Both the position numbers and the translations under genes were made by a program. This document shows, piece by piece, positions 44,517 through 55,017 of a stretch of 64,000 nt of DNA; positions within the stretch are counted from its first letter, which is position 1, and every line of letters begins with the position of its first letter. The notes under the pieces are model-generated. The model did not search any database and had not been told where the DNA came from. It saw nothing but the letters and a program-made list of their open reading frames with translations. The stretch comes from Puccinellia tenuiflora (Eukaryota > Streptophyta > Magnoliopsida > Poales > Poaceae). The stretch lies in assembly GCA_012064385.1 (NCBI GenBank), contig QRDG01000136.1, positions 427,266 through 491,265 of the forward strand, in the 5' to 3' direction.

Positions 44517-44534
44517 CCCACGGTGGGCGCCAAC
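44517..44534 (-). other. Primer-binding site of first Tat element
   Basis: The - strand reads GTTGGCGCCCACCGTGGGG right after the LTR end CCACGACA. This is a common grass Gypsy primer site; the tRNA is not assigned here. Confidence 0.7.
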
Positions 44535-45075
44535 TGTCGTGGTATTGTCGAATCTAGCCGCGGCAGGGGTGCCATCGAGCTAGGTAGAGCGAGGGGTTTT
44601 GGAGAAGTTGGGGATTCCGGCTTAGGGATAGACACCAGTTTACCCAGCTTCGGATCACACGACGGTGGCGTGATCCTACGTGCTGCTATAAATCACTATA
44701 TAGGCAATATCGCCGAGTTACAGTGAGATCTCGCCGAGATTGAGGTTCTCGTCGAGATGAATCGTATCAAGAGTGCATGCCCTAAGGCGTCCCATAGGCC
44801 GGCTTATATAGGCGTCCGGCCTAGGGCTTACAGGAGAAAACCTACCGACTAAGTCAGAGTCCTAAACTAATCCGGCTTGGGCTTTGTCTTGTGGGCCAAG
44901 TCTTCCGCAATACCAGCCGCCTTCTGGAACCTTCCTTAGCCGGATGGGCCTCCTACGCTTCATCATACTGGGCCGCCCGATAAGCCGGAATTCGGCTTAT
45001 CACCACTATGGGCCACCCTGGTATTCTGGCTTAGCTTCATATCCGTGAGGGTACCTGTTCGGCATAACCCCAACA
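44535..45075 (-). repeat. Tat element 5' LTR
   Basis: 541 bp, promoter LTR for the - strand transcript; TATATAA on - at 44804-44810. It ends on + in CCCCAACA. Confidence 0.9.
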
Positions 45076-45389
45076 GGGGCTGTATGGGCATCCCCAAGAT
45101 TAGGATTTTGTCATCCTCCTCACATACTTCCTCTTCCAAGCTTATGTTTTCATCATCTTCTTCCTACAAAACATTAGATCTTTCTTGGGTAGCTCTCTTC
45201 GTTGTGTCAATAACATAAATATTTTCATCAAATTCATCTATGCATTTATTAAGGAGATTAGTGATAGTAACTTTGCATTCAAAAGCTATAGGGCAGGTTT
45301 CATGTTCATCAATGAAGGTGTTTAATTCATATGCCCCCATAAAAATAACAAATTGCTCTACTTCTTCCATCCCTAAGTGAGCATAATTC
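45076..45389 (-). pseudogene. Gypsy cysteine-motif ORF, 3' part
   Basis: Continues the ORF that begins at 56267; the second Tat element was inserted inside it (TSD AATTC). After the junction the frame reads YAHLGMEEVEQFVIFMGAYE, then DEFDENIYVIDTTKRA, and stops at 45164-45166. Bases 45076-45163 continue the element (acidic EEDDENI-type frame, then a PPT-like stretch on -). Cut at 45076 by the first Tat element. Confidence 0.7.
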
Positions 45390-46413
45390 TGTCGGCACAG
45401 TGGAAACCAGGGTACCACGGGCCGGCCCGCCAGGGCCCTCGACATTCTTCAGAAGACTTCGCTAAGGACCAGGCTCTCCAAGCCTGGCGTGCCTCGCCGA
45501 GGGTTTTCCCCTCGGCGAGGGATCTCTCCTCGAGAGGGCACCACGGGTGCCACCTTGGATTCTGCCAAGGATCAAGCCAAAGGCTCGGCGAGACTTCCAG
45601 CCTCATGGGGTTCCTTCCCCTCGAAGCAAGATCTGTCTCCGCGACAGAGCATACATGGGCTCTGCGTCCTCCGCAGAATCACGGGTGCGCCTACGCGCGG
45701 TGACGGCAGCGTCGCAGTTGCCATTCTCGTGTATAAAGCAGTCAACAAAGCCGCACCAAGCAAAGGAGCTCCAAGAATTGCCACTCCGGTGATAAAGAGA
45801 CCGTCCACTGCTACGCTCCAAGGGCGACGTCACCGTGGGGCGCATCCCGAGCCCCTGCAGCGCCAACCCACCGTCCTGGCTGGACGGTGGCTTTTCCAGC
45901 TTTGGTGACGCCGCTCCCTGCCATGGACCGTGTCCATGGACTCTCCCTTTATCGTGCACCCGACCTCCTCCTTCGTCGCCATGTGGTAACCCTTCCCGCC
46001 AAGATTTTGGGGGAAGAGGTCCAGGACGCCTATAAAAGGAGGGGGGCCCATTCTAGCAAAGGGCGGGCGAATCACTTACCGTTTAGCTGCTAAGGAAGAA
46101 GGTCAAGCTCTTCTTCCCCGGCAGTTCCACCATAGCCATTGTAGTCACCTCGAGCTCGTCGAAGCTCTCCTTGTACTGTAACCTCTCCAAGCAGTGCAAT
46201 ACATCCAAGGCAGGATGTAGGGGTTTTACCTCTCCAAGAGGGCCCTGAACCTGGGTAAATCTGTGTGTTTTCCTCTCTGCAGTGTTATCCCACAGCGAGC
46301 TAGACGAGCACCGTCGCCGAGGCACGTTGAGGGTTGTTTGATTCCGTGTTCAGCCCCTTACTCGATTCCTTACCTAGTGAGACACACCCAGTTCCTGGGA
46401 CAGTTCTCCGACA
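45390..46413 (+). repeat. Second Tat element 5' LTR
   Basis: 1024 bp, TATAAAA at 46031-46037 followed by GGAGGGGG, then a leader of about 375 bp to the primer site. Palindromic CCTCGCCGAGGG...CCCTCGGCGAGGG lies at 45491-45520. Confidence 0.92.
46031..46037 (+). promoter_or_regulatory. LTR TATA box (second Tat element)
   Basis: TATAAAA preceded by GGACGCC; the same box is at 55661-55667 in the 3' LTR. Confidence 0.65.
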
Positions 46414-46433
46414 TTTGGCGCGCCAGGTAGGGG
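46414..46433 (+). other. Primer-binding site of second Tat element
   Basis: TTTGGCGCGCCAGGTAGGGG directly after the LTR end; typical of grass Gypsy elements. tRNA not assigned. Confidence 0.75.
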
Positions 46434-46464
46434 GCTGAGGCGCATCTTCAACCTCGACACCGCC

Positions 46465-47915
46465 ATGGCCGGCTCTCGCGCCGAACGTCTCGCTCGCCGG
46501 ACGGCCAGCCCTGCCACCGCTCCTGCTGGCAACCCGCGCGGGCGCGCTGTCCCAGAGCGCCGCGTCGATCCCGAGCCCCGTGTCGAGCATCCAGAAGACG
46601 ACAACGACGACCACGCCGAGGACGACCTCGGCGGAGAGGAAGAGGCTTCTTCCCTGCACCCGTCGCAGGACCGCGCTGCCTCCTCGCTGGGCCGCCCTGC
46701 GCCCAGCCCAGCAACTGCGCTTCTCATGGCGCAGGAGCTGCTGCAGTACCGTCCCACGCCGGAGGCTCAAGAAGCCTGGCTCAACCGCCTCTCCGAGCTC
46801 GTCGGCGCCGCTCGCGTCGCCGCTCTTGCACCGTCTCGTTCGCTGGTTCCCTCTGCGCGCGTGGGGGACGTGGCGCACGGCGCACCTCCTGCACCCCCTC
46901 TTCATCCCGCGCCTGCTCCAGCTCCACCGCAACCTGCTCTAGTGGGGGCTCCTCCTCACGACAACTGCGCTGCATCGCACGCCGTCGCCGCATGACTGCC
47001 AAATCGTGCAGCGAGCCCTGGAGGACGCACGCATGAGCATCGAGTGCGCGCAGAACCGCCACAACCACGCCGTCCAGGACGTCGCCAATGCGGGGCTCCA
47101 CCTCCGCGCCACCCTCGCCAACGGCGTGGTCACCTACGGAACGACGGCTGCGTTCACTCGCAGCCTTCGTCGCGTTGTCTGGCCGGTCAAGTTCAGGCCG
47201 GATCTTCCTCCGCGCTACGACGGCAAGAACAACCCCCTGGAGTTCCTGCAGCTCTACACTTCGGCTATCCAGGCCGCGGGGGGCGAGGACAGAGTCATGG
47301 CGAACTGGTTCCCCATGGCCCTCAAGGACTCCGCGTCCTCGTGCTCATGAACCTCCCCGCCGAGTCCATCAACACCGGTGCTTCATCGCAAACTTCAAGG
47401 GCACGTACGAACATGGCCTCACGTACAACGACCTCCGCGGCGTGCGCCAGAAGCCTGGCGAGACCCTCCGCAAGTACATCCAGCGCTTCAGCCAGGTGCG
47501 CAACAAGATTCCCAACGCCACCGACGCACAGGTCATCTCGGCCTTCCAGGCTGGAGTCAAGGACGTGCGGATGCTCGAGAAGCTTGGCATCCACGACAAC
47601 ATCACCACCGTCGTCAAGCTCTTCGACATAGCGGACAAGTGCGCCAAGGCTGAGGACGGCCGCTTGTTCATCAAGAACGAGCCAGGGGACCCCGCCGAGG
47701 GGTCCAAGAAGAAGAAATCCACCGAGAAGCACAAGACCACCGCGGTCCTCGCGGCTGAGCCCGACGCCAAGCAGCCTCGCGCTGCCGCTCCAGCCGCGGG
47801 CACCGAGAAGAAAGATGATCGCCCCTTCTGCGTCTACCACAACAGGCATTCCGATGCCACCGAGGACTTCTACGACCTCAAGAGTCTTCGCGAGGCTCGC
47901 GAGGCTCACGAATAG
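46465..47915 (+). pseudogene. gag: Tat gag (second element), broken
   Basis: ATG 46465 (MAGSRAERLARR). The N-terminal acidic part runs to 46995, where the frame is lost; a second frame (47006-47350) carries RRVVWPVKFRPDLPPRYDGK and LEFLQLYTSAIQAAGG of the retrotrans_gag domain; a third (from about 47380) carries FIANFKGTYEHGLTYNDL and QKPGETLRKYIQRFSQVRN. About 25-30 bp appears lost near 47370 (MNLPAES should lead into the FKGTY segment). A basic C-terminus with FCVYHNRHSDATED ends at TAG 47913-47915; Q/G/R-rich sequence continues in frame. Confidence 0.88.
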
Positions 47916-48074
47916 CAGCAAGGTCGCGGCGGCCGCGGCGACGGTCGCGGCGGCCGCGGAGGGCGACGCTGGAACAACAACAACTACAACGACAACTACC
48001 AGCAGAACCCTCAAGCCAACGCCCTCCAGCCCGCGAACGACAACCTCCCTGCCGAGACTCCTGAGGGCTACCAG

Positions 48075-48860
48075 GTGCCTCGCGGGGCCGCTTGCATCCT
48101 CGGCGGGGCTCAGGCCCCCAGCTCCAACCGCCACTTCAAGCAACTCGCTCGCGAGATCGCGGCAGCACTTCCCGGGGTTGAGGCCTCCAGGCCCCTCAAG
48201 TGGTCCCAGTACCCCATCACCTTCGACTCCAGCGACCACCCCAAGTCCACTTCGACTGTTGGCACCATCCCGCTGGTGTGCACCCCCACCATCAACAACA
48301 TCGCAATCTCCCAGACGCTCATCGATGGGGGTGCAGGCCTCAACGTCATCTCTGTCGAGACCTTCGAGAAGCTCCAGGTGCCATACGAGCGGCTCATGCC
48401 CACCAGGCCCTTCTCGGGGGTGACGGAGGGTCTCACGACCCCTCTGGGGCAAATGAGGCTCGCGGTCACCTTCGGCACGCAAGCCAACTACCGCATCGAA
48501 CTGATCGATTTCGACGTCGCGCACATCGGCCTGCCCTACAACGCCATCCTCGGCTACCCCGCCCTCGCCAAGTTCATGGCGGTGACCCACCACGCCTACA
48601 ACCTCGTCAAGCTTCCTGGCTCGGGTGGCACCATCGTCATCCGTGGCATGGTCTCAGATGCCCTGTACGCTGCGCAAGCGGCCTACAAGGCTGCCGCGGT
48701 GGCGTCCCCCGCTGACGAGGATGAGGAACCCCTCCCGAGGCCCCCCGTGAAGAAGAAGCAGCTGTTCTCTCAGGAGAAGGCCGCGACGAAGCAAGTGCCT
48801 CTTGAGGCAAACGGCTCGGGGGCTAGCGTCACCATCGGCGCCAACTTGCCTCCCAAATAG
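48075..48860 (+). pseudogene. Tat protease region (second element)
   Basis: Same frame as the end of gag and as RT. Features: WSQYPITFDSSDHP, aspartic protease motif TLIDGGAGLNVIS (about residue 80), then AILGYPALAKFMAV, and a basic, proline-rich linker. Ends at TAG 48858-48860 after LPPK; ESALVAFLGENSDMFAW continues in frame, so this is a point stop in the polyprotein. Confidence 0.88.
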
Positions 48861-51341
48861 GAAAGCGCGCTCGTCGCCTTCCTCGGGGAAAACTCTGACA
48901 TGTTTGCATGGACACCGTCAGATATGTCCAGAGTACCGAGGGAGGTGATCGAGCACCACCTAGCCGTGTGTCCAAACGCACGCCCCATGAAGCAAAAGGC
49001 ACGGCGCCAGGCGCCAGAGAAGCAAAAGTTCATCGTTCAAGAAGTAGAGAAGTTGAAGAAAGCTAGCATCATCAAGGAAGTTGTTCATCCCACTTGGCTC
49101 TCCAATGGTGTGGTCGTCCCCAAGCACACCGGAGGAAGCCGCCTCTGCATCGACTTCACCGACCTCAACAAAGCTTGCTCCAAGGACCCCTATCCCCTCC
49201 CGAGGATTGACCAGATCGTGGACTCCACCGCCGGCTGTGAACTCCTCTGTTTTCTGGATGCCTTCTCAGGCTATCACCAGATCAAGATGGCGAAGGAGGA
49301 CGAGGAGAAGACAGCATTTCTCACCCCTTGTGGTGTGTTTTGCTACGTCTGCATGACTTTCGGCCTGAAAAATGTCGGTGCCACTTTCCAGCACCTCATG
49401 AGGATCGCCTTGGGGGCTCAAATGGGAAGGAATGTAGAAGCCTACGTCGACGACATCATGGTCAAGACCTGCGAGAAGGACATGCTCATCAAGGACCTCG
49501 AGGAGACCTTTGCCAACCTGCGCAAGGTAAACATCTAGCTGAACCCCGCCAAGTGCGTCTTCGGGGTCCCTTTAGGCAAACTACTCGGGTTCCTGGTGTC
49601 TCATCGTGGCATCGAAGCAAACCCCGACAAGATCAGGGCCATAGAAGAGATGCAGCCTCCTCGTAGCCTCAAGGACATGCAGCACTTAGCAGGATGTATG
49701 GCCAGCCTCGCCCGTTTCATCTCCAAGTTCGGCGAGAGGGCGCTGCCGTTTTTTAAGATCATGAAGAGGTCCGGTCCTTTTAATTGGACCCCTGAAGCAG
49801 CAAAGGCCTTCGAAGACCTGAAGAAGTATCTGGCGAGCCCACCCATCATGGTTGCCCCACGCCCTCGTGAGCCTCTGAAGCTGTATCTTGCAGCCACTCC
49901 TCAGACGGCAAGCGCGGTCTTGGTGGCTGAAAGGGAAGAGCCAGTCCTCGCCAAGAAGAACACTCCCTCGCCAAGCCCAGAACCCCCCGACAAGGAAGCA
50001 GTCTCGCCAAGCCTCGAGCCTCAAGTCGAGCCCATGCAAACGGAGCAGGTCCTCCCCGAGGGCCTGCCTCAAGAGAACCTCGACAAGGACTCCACCGAGC
50101 CTCGAGAGGAGCCAACCACTACCACGTCATCGACCACCCTTGTCGAGCATCCCTTGTACTTCGTTAGCACAGTGCTGCGGGACGCTCGCGAGCGCTATCC
50201 TATGCAGCAGAAGCTCCTCTTCTCGCTCCTCTGCGCCTCCAGGAAGCTGCGCCACTACTTCCAGGGTCACCCCATCAAGGTGGTCACCTCGTACCCCCTG
50301 GAGCAAGTCCTGCACAACCCAAACGCAACAGATCACGTCGCAAGCTGGGGCATCGAGCTGCAACCCTTTGAGCTGGAGTTTGACAGCACAAGGGTCATCA
50401 AGGGCAGGGCGCTGGCTGATTTCATGGCTGAATGGATGGACACATGTGAAGAAGAGCCTCAAGAGGAAGAAGCTACAGCCTCAGGAGGGACGGAGCCTAG
50501 CTACTGGACCATGCACTTCGACGGCGCCTTCGCGGCCCGGAGTGCAGGGGCTGGTGCTGTCCTGACCTCACCAACAGGCGACAAGCTCTACTACGCCGTC
50601 CAGTTATGCTTCAAGGACAACGACAAGGTCTCCAACAACATTGCTGAATACGAAGGCCTTCTCGCTGGGCTCAGAGCTGCCATTGCCCTCGGCATCAAGC
50701 GCATCCTCATCAAGGGCGACTCCCAGCTCCTCGTCAACTTCTCCAACAAGAGCTACACGCCCAAGGACACCTACATGGTAGCCTACCTTGAAGAGTTACG
50801 CAAGCTCGAGAAGCACTTCAGGGGCATGGAGCTCAAGCATATCCCGCGAGGGGAAAACCAAGAAGCAGATGAACTCGCCAGGCGAGCAGCAAGAAGGGAA
50901 GCCCAAAAGCCTGGAGTGTTCGAGGAGAGACTCGCCAAGGCCTCGGTCAAGCAACCAGCGGTCAACATGAGCATCAATGAGGAGCTCCCACCATCCCCAT
51001 CAAGTGGAGAACCAAATTGCGGGCTGCCCTCAGGTGATCGCCTGTTGATGACCCTGGTACGCCAAGACACTGGCTGGATCGACGAGATCAAGGCCTACCT
51101 CCAAAATCGAGTCCTCCCCGAGGAAGATGCAGAAGCTGAGAGAATTGCTCGCCAGGCCAAGTCCTACTGCCTCCACGATGGAGACCTGTACCATAAGCGC
51201 CCCAACGGGGTTGCGTTGCGGTGCGTCCCTGCCGAGGAAGGCTGCCAGCTCATCAACGACATCCACAGCGGAGAGTGCGGCCACCATTCATCCTCACGCA
51301 CCCTCGCAGGCAAGGTCTTCCGGAGTGGCTTCTACTAGCCT
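48861..51341 (+). pseudogene. pol: Tat RT and RNase H (second element)
   Basis: RT from MFAWTPSDM (48900) with VVHPTWLSNGVVVPK, CIDFTDLNKACSKDPYPLPR, FLDAFSGYHQIKM and YVDD (about 49443). In-frame TAG at 49536-49538 between KVNI and LNPAKC. The thumb/connection continues (FLVSHRGIEANPDKIRAI). The first RNase H has RKLRHYFQGHPIKV; a long S/E/P insert precedes it. The second, archaeal-type RNase H (50500-50900) has MHFDGAFA and KGDSQLLV. The HHCC start HSGECGHH follows, then TAG at 51339-51341 after SGFY, where related elements have W. Confidence 0.92.
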
Positions 51342-51970
51342 TCAGTGCTCCAAGATGAAGTCGCAATCGTCCAGACCTGCGACGCTTCCCAATTCCACGC
51401 CAAGCAAATTCACCAGCCCGCGCAAGGACTCCAAACTATCCCGCTCTCCTGGCCGTTCGCGGTCTGGGGGCTGGACCTTCTGGGACCTTTCCCGCGAGCG
51501 CTCGGGGGCTACCGCTACCTCTACATCGCCATCGACAAATTCACCAAGTGGCCTGAGGTGGAACCCGTGCGCACCATCCCGGCGAAATCAACGGTGAAGT
51601 TCATCAGGAGCCTGGTCTGCCGCTTTGGCGTGCCCAACCGCATCATCACCGACAACGGCTCGCAATTCATCTGCGGCGCCTTCAAGTCCTACTGCGGCAG
51701 CCTCGGTGCCCAAATCTGCTATGCCTCGGTGGCTCACCCACGAAGCAACGGGCAGGCTGAGCGAGCCAACGCCGAGGTGCTCAAGGGCCTCAAGACGAGA
51801 AGCTTCAACCGCCTCAAGGCCAGCGGCAAGCACTGGATCGATGAGCTCCCCTCGGTGCTCTGGTCCATCCGCACCACGCCAATGAAGCCCACTGGCGAGA
51901 CGCCGTTCTCCCTCGTCTATGGCGCTGAAGTTGTTCTCCCCAGCGAGATCACCCACGGCTCTCCGCGAGT
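51342..51970 (+). pseudogene. Tat integrase, C-terminus deleted (second element)
   Basis: Inserts the cDNA. In frame with the preceding RNase H. Catalytic core WGLDLLGPF, IITDNGSQF and SNGQAERAN keeps all D, D, E residues. The zinc finger's second pair reads CDASQ rather than the usual CxxC, so one cysteine is lost. The homologous sequence stops after EITHGSPRVLA; the last codons (to TAG 51996-51998) are antisense-gene DNA. About 150 residues found in the other Tat element are missing. Confidence 0.9.
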
Positions 51971-54715
51971 CTTGGCCTTCTCGAGACGCTCCACGTAGGT
52001 GGCCTCGTCCTGGGCCACCCGACTCTCGCGAGCCTGCAGTTCCTCCTCACGGGTGGCCTGCTCCTTCTCGAGCTGCTGGACCTGCTCCTCGTGCCGGCGC
52101 AGTTCCTCCCCGCGGGGGGTGAGCTCTCCTTCACGTCGCGTCAGCTCCGCTTCGCGTTGCGTCAGCTGCTTCCCGCGAGCGTCCAGTTTCTCCCGAAGCT
52201 CCTTCAAGCTGTCCTCCATGACTTTGGAGTCCGCGATGAACTTTTGCTCTGCGGCCGCAATCTCCTGCAGCTTGGAGGCGGTTTCCGCCTCGAGAGCCTC
52301 CTGCGCGGCGTCCAGTTGCTCCATGGTCTCCGCCGCCTCCTACTTCACGCTGTCGCGGGTCTCCTTGGCGAAGCGCATCGCCTCTTCACGCGCCACCCGG
52401 GCCACCGCATCCTGCCGGCGGCAGCTCTCCACCCTCTCGCGGAGGAGGGCCCAGGCTTCGTCAAGCTTCGCCCGCTCCTCCGCCCTAGTGAGCTCTTCTT
52501 CGACGTACTGCGTCTCCAGCTTATTGAGCGTCTGCCGCGCTTGGCTGAAGACGGAGCTGCGGCGAGCCGTATGACGGTGCAGCTTCCGCAGCGCCAAGGT
52601 CCCCGCATCGTCGCGGGGTGCAGAGACCTCGACGCTTGTCGAGGTACCCGAGGCACCTTGCCTCGGGCTCACGGCGGCTCCTGATGCGGCCTAGGGGCTC
52701 GTGTGGACGCCCCCTTCGCCGCCCGCGCTAGGAGCCCTCTAGGGGCTGGCGTCCTCTCGTCCCCAGCTTCGGCGTCCGTGGGCTCCGGAGGCGTTTCCTC
52801 CTGCTGCTCTCCTGTGGTGGCCGCGCCTGCCGCGGCCTCGGGCTCGTGAGCCCCTCCTGTGGTGGCCGCGCCTGTCGCGGCCTCGGGCTCGACAGCCCCT
52901 CTTATGGAAGCCTCTTCCACCGGAGGTGGCTCCACGGTGGCCTCTTGGGCCTCCGCCTCGTCCGGCCTCACCGAGGCTCCTGCGGCCTCGGTCGCCGCTT
53001 CTTCCTCCGCCGCCTCCTGCTGCGTGGGAGGAGTGGCGGCCCGTGCTGGCGACGACGCCACCTCTTCAACCTCCCCCTCCGCGCGGTGCTCATCCGTGGG
53101 AGGAATAACCGCACGCCGCGGCTCGTTGACTGCGGGCGTCGCCGCGGTGGCGCCGGCGATCTCCCCAAGCTTGCGGAGCCATCGCCTCTTCGGTGCCGCG
53201 AGGTTGCTAAAAAGAAGACAAACAGAAGATCCTTCAGGAGGATATTCGAAAGCAAAATCCTAGAGGAAAGAAGAAGGACCAGGGCTTACTCGTCAGCCAT
53301 CCTCCACACCCTCTTCTTCGCCTTCGGCGGCAGGGGGCTGCTCGCTCTGGATCCCTCTCGAGGCGCTCCTGCCTCCTCGTGAGGAGCGCCCCTCGCGGCC
53401 ACGGCGTCCCTGTCGTGGGCGGACTTGGTGCGGGGCTCATGGCGCCCTCCCTTGTCGCCGCTCTCCTCCTCCTCCGCGGTGCGTCGGGAGGGAGCTCCGC
53501 GAGAGGGATCCTCGTCGCTGCTAGAAGAAATCACCTGGAGGTCGTCTTCAGGCAGAACGCTCCTTGAGGAGCTCGCGAGGCCTCCCGAGGGGTCAGCGCA
53601 TCCCGAGGCCTCGCCAGAGTCCTCCACCTCGTCCGGCTCCGACGACTCGTCCATCTGCTCCAGCTCCGCCGCCCACGGGTTGCTGTGGGGCCCGCGGTGT
53701 CCTTCGGGCACGATGCCCCATTCGTCAAATTTGGGCAGGCCCCTGCGGTGCTCGTGCACCTTCTCTTCCGTAAAGGTGAAGAGCGGCTGGGCCTCGTCGG
53801 CGGCTGGGGCCGGGATGGCCGCCGAAGTGAAGAGGGTCCCCATGACTTTATCCAATGCCTCCGGAGCGAAGCTGTCCGTACACAGGCGCATCCCATCCTC
53901 CGGGCCTGTGTACGTCCACATCGGCTCTGAATGCCACTGAAGGGGGGCGATGCGGCGCTGCGTGAAGTCCTTCGCCACCATCTGGCCGGTGAGTCCGGCG
54001 TCGCGGAGCCCCCATAGACACTCGTACACCGCGTCAAGCTTCGGGCCCTCGAAGCTCTCGCTCGCCCAGCACGCCCGCTTCTTCGAGGGCGCCACGGGCA
54101 TATCCAGGACGTGGTTCTTCACCTTGGTGTCGACGAAGAACCACCGCTGGCGGAAGTCCTCCACCTTCTTCGTCACCTTGGTATGGAATTCTCGCCGCAC
54201 CACGCGATGGGGATGTAGCTCTTGCTCCTGGCGTCGGCGATGCGGAAGGAGACGCATCCGGTCCGCTCGTTCTGCGCGGAGGACCGGAGTGCGTAGAAGC
54301 TGCGGAAGAGTTCCACGAAAGGATGGACGCCGACGTAGGCCTCGCAGAGGTAGGCAAAGATGGAGAGGATGAGGATGGAGTTGGGATGAAGATGGAGGAG
54401 TTGAATCTGGTATATCTCCAAAACCTCCATGAGGAAGTCGGAGAAAGGAGGAACGAGACCGGCGAAGAGAGTGTGAAGGAAGATGGGGTAGTACCCCTCG
54501 CGAAGCTTGCTGCTGCCGGCCGGCAGCATGCTTGTGGCGCGGTGCTCGCTGGTCTTCATGGCAGCCATGTGGCGCACCTTGTCGATCCCCGCCAAGTTGA
54601 TGCGGGACCTCGGCAGCGCCTCCTTGGGCTCAGCACTCCCCGACGCCACCACGGGCTTGCCGACCTGCATCGGAGCCTTGTCCTTCTTGGGAGCGGCTGC
54701 TCTCTTGGGCGCCAT
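51970..54715 (-). pseudogene. Antisense extra gene of second Tat element (Transposase_28/PF04195-like)
   Basis: Starts at ATG 54715 (MAPKRAAAPKKDK). Exon 1 carries the PF04195-type core: SKLREGYYPIFLHTL, FSDFLMEVLEIYQIQLLHLH, PNSILILSIFAYLCEAYVGV, then KKVEDFRQRWFFVD, followed by an acidic S/E/D tail. A one-base frameshift lies near 54190. Intron 53207-53289 (83 nt, GTAAGC...TTTTTAG) joins MAD to NLAAPKRRWLRKLG. Exon 2 has A/E/P repeats, then a long coiled coil (52670-51970) with heptad-like E/L/Q/R. There is a frame break near 52690 and TAG at 52340. The 3' end is deleted where it meets integrase. Same position and orientation as the gene at 32249-35498. Confidence 0.75.
53207..53289 (-). 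other. Intron in the antisense gene
   Basis: Spliceosomal signals GTAAGC and a T-rich tract ending TTTTTAG; 83 nt. Splicing converts a stop after MADE into a long open frame, and the downstream ORF is in phase. Confidence 0.65.
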
Positions 54716-55017
54716 GGTCGCAGAGGGGAGGAAGATCTTGGAGGAGATGTGCTCAGGGAAGAAGGAGGCGTTTGGGGGAAGTGTGCGGCGAAGTAATGGG
54801 CGGAGTGACGGGCACCATCATCGCGCGCAGCTTTATCGACCAGTTACCAAGGGCGTGGCGGGCCCCACCGGGTCGTCCGTTGGAGCCGAGGAGATCGTGG
54901 CTTCGGGCGCAACCGCAGCGCCCCACATGTCACGGCCCTGGCAGGCATCGTTGGGCCCCCGACGCTTCGCCAGCATCCACGGACTTCGGCGTGCCCATCA
55001 TGGGCCCGGGGGGCTAC
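54716..55017. promoter_or_regulatory. Antisense gene promoter region and polypurine tract
   Basis: GATAAAG on - (54831-54837), about 118 bp from the ATG, sits where the other Tat element has its TATAAA (105 bp). At the right edge GGGCCCGGGGGGCTAC (55002-55017) is the + strand polypurine tract for the 3' LTR. Confidence 0.45.

Larger units (their letters stand above)
31207..45075 (-). mobile_element. Tat-type Gypsy retrotransposon (first), with antisense gene and nested CACTA
   Basis: LTRs 31207-31747 and 44535-45075, both 541 bp, TGTCGTGG...CCCCAACA on +, about 2% different by eye. Primer site beside the right LTR (44517-44534), polypurine tract beside the left LTR (31748-31763): transcript on -. 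Gene order on -: leader ORF, gag, protease, RT, RNase H (two domains), integrase. Between pol and the 3' LTR a spliced gene runs on +. Two RNase H domains and no chromodomain place it in the Tat lineage. Flanking bases CACAG and GGGGC do not match, and the two flanks belong to different elements. Confidence 0.9.

Noticed and set aside
47322..48593. 423-codon - strand frame across gag-protease
   Set aside because: Antisense shadow of GC-rich gag-protease codons; no domain, and it crosses the gag TAG on the coding strand.
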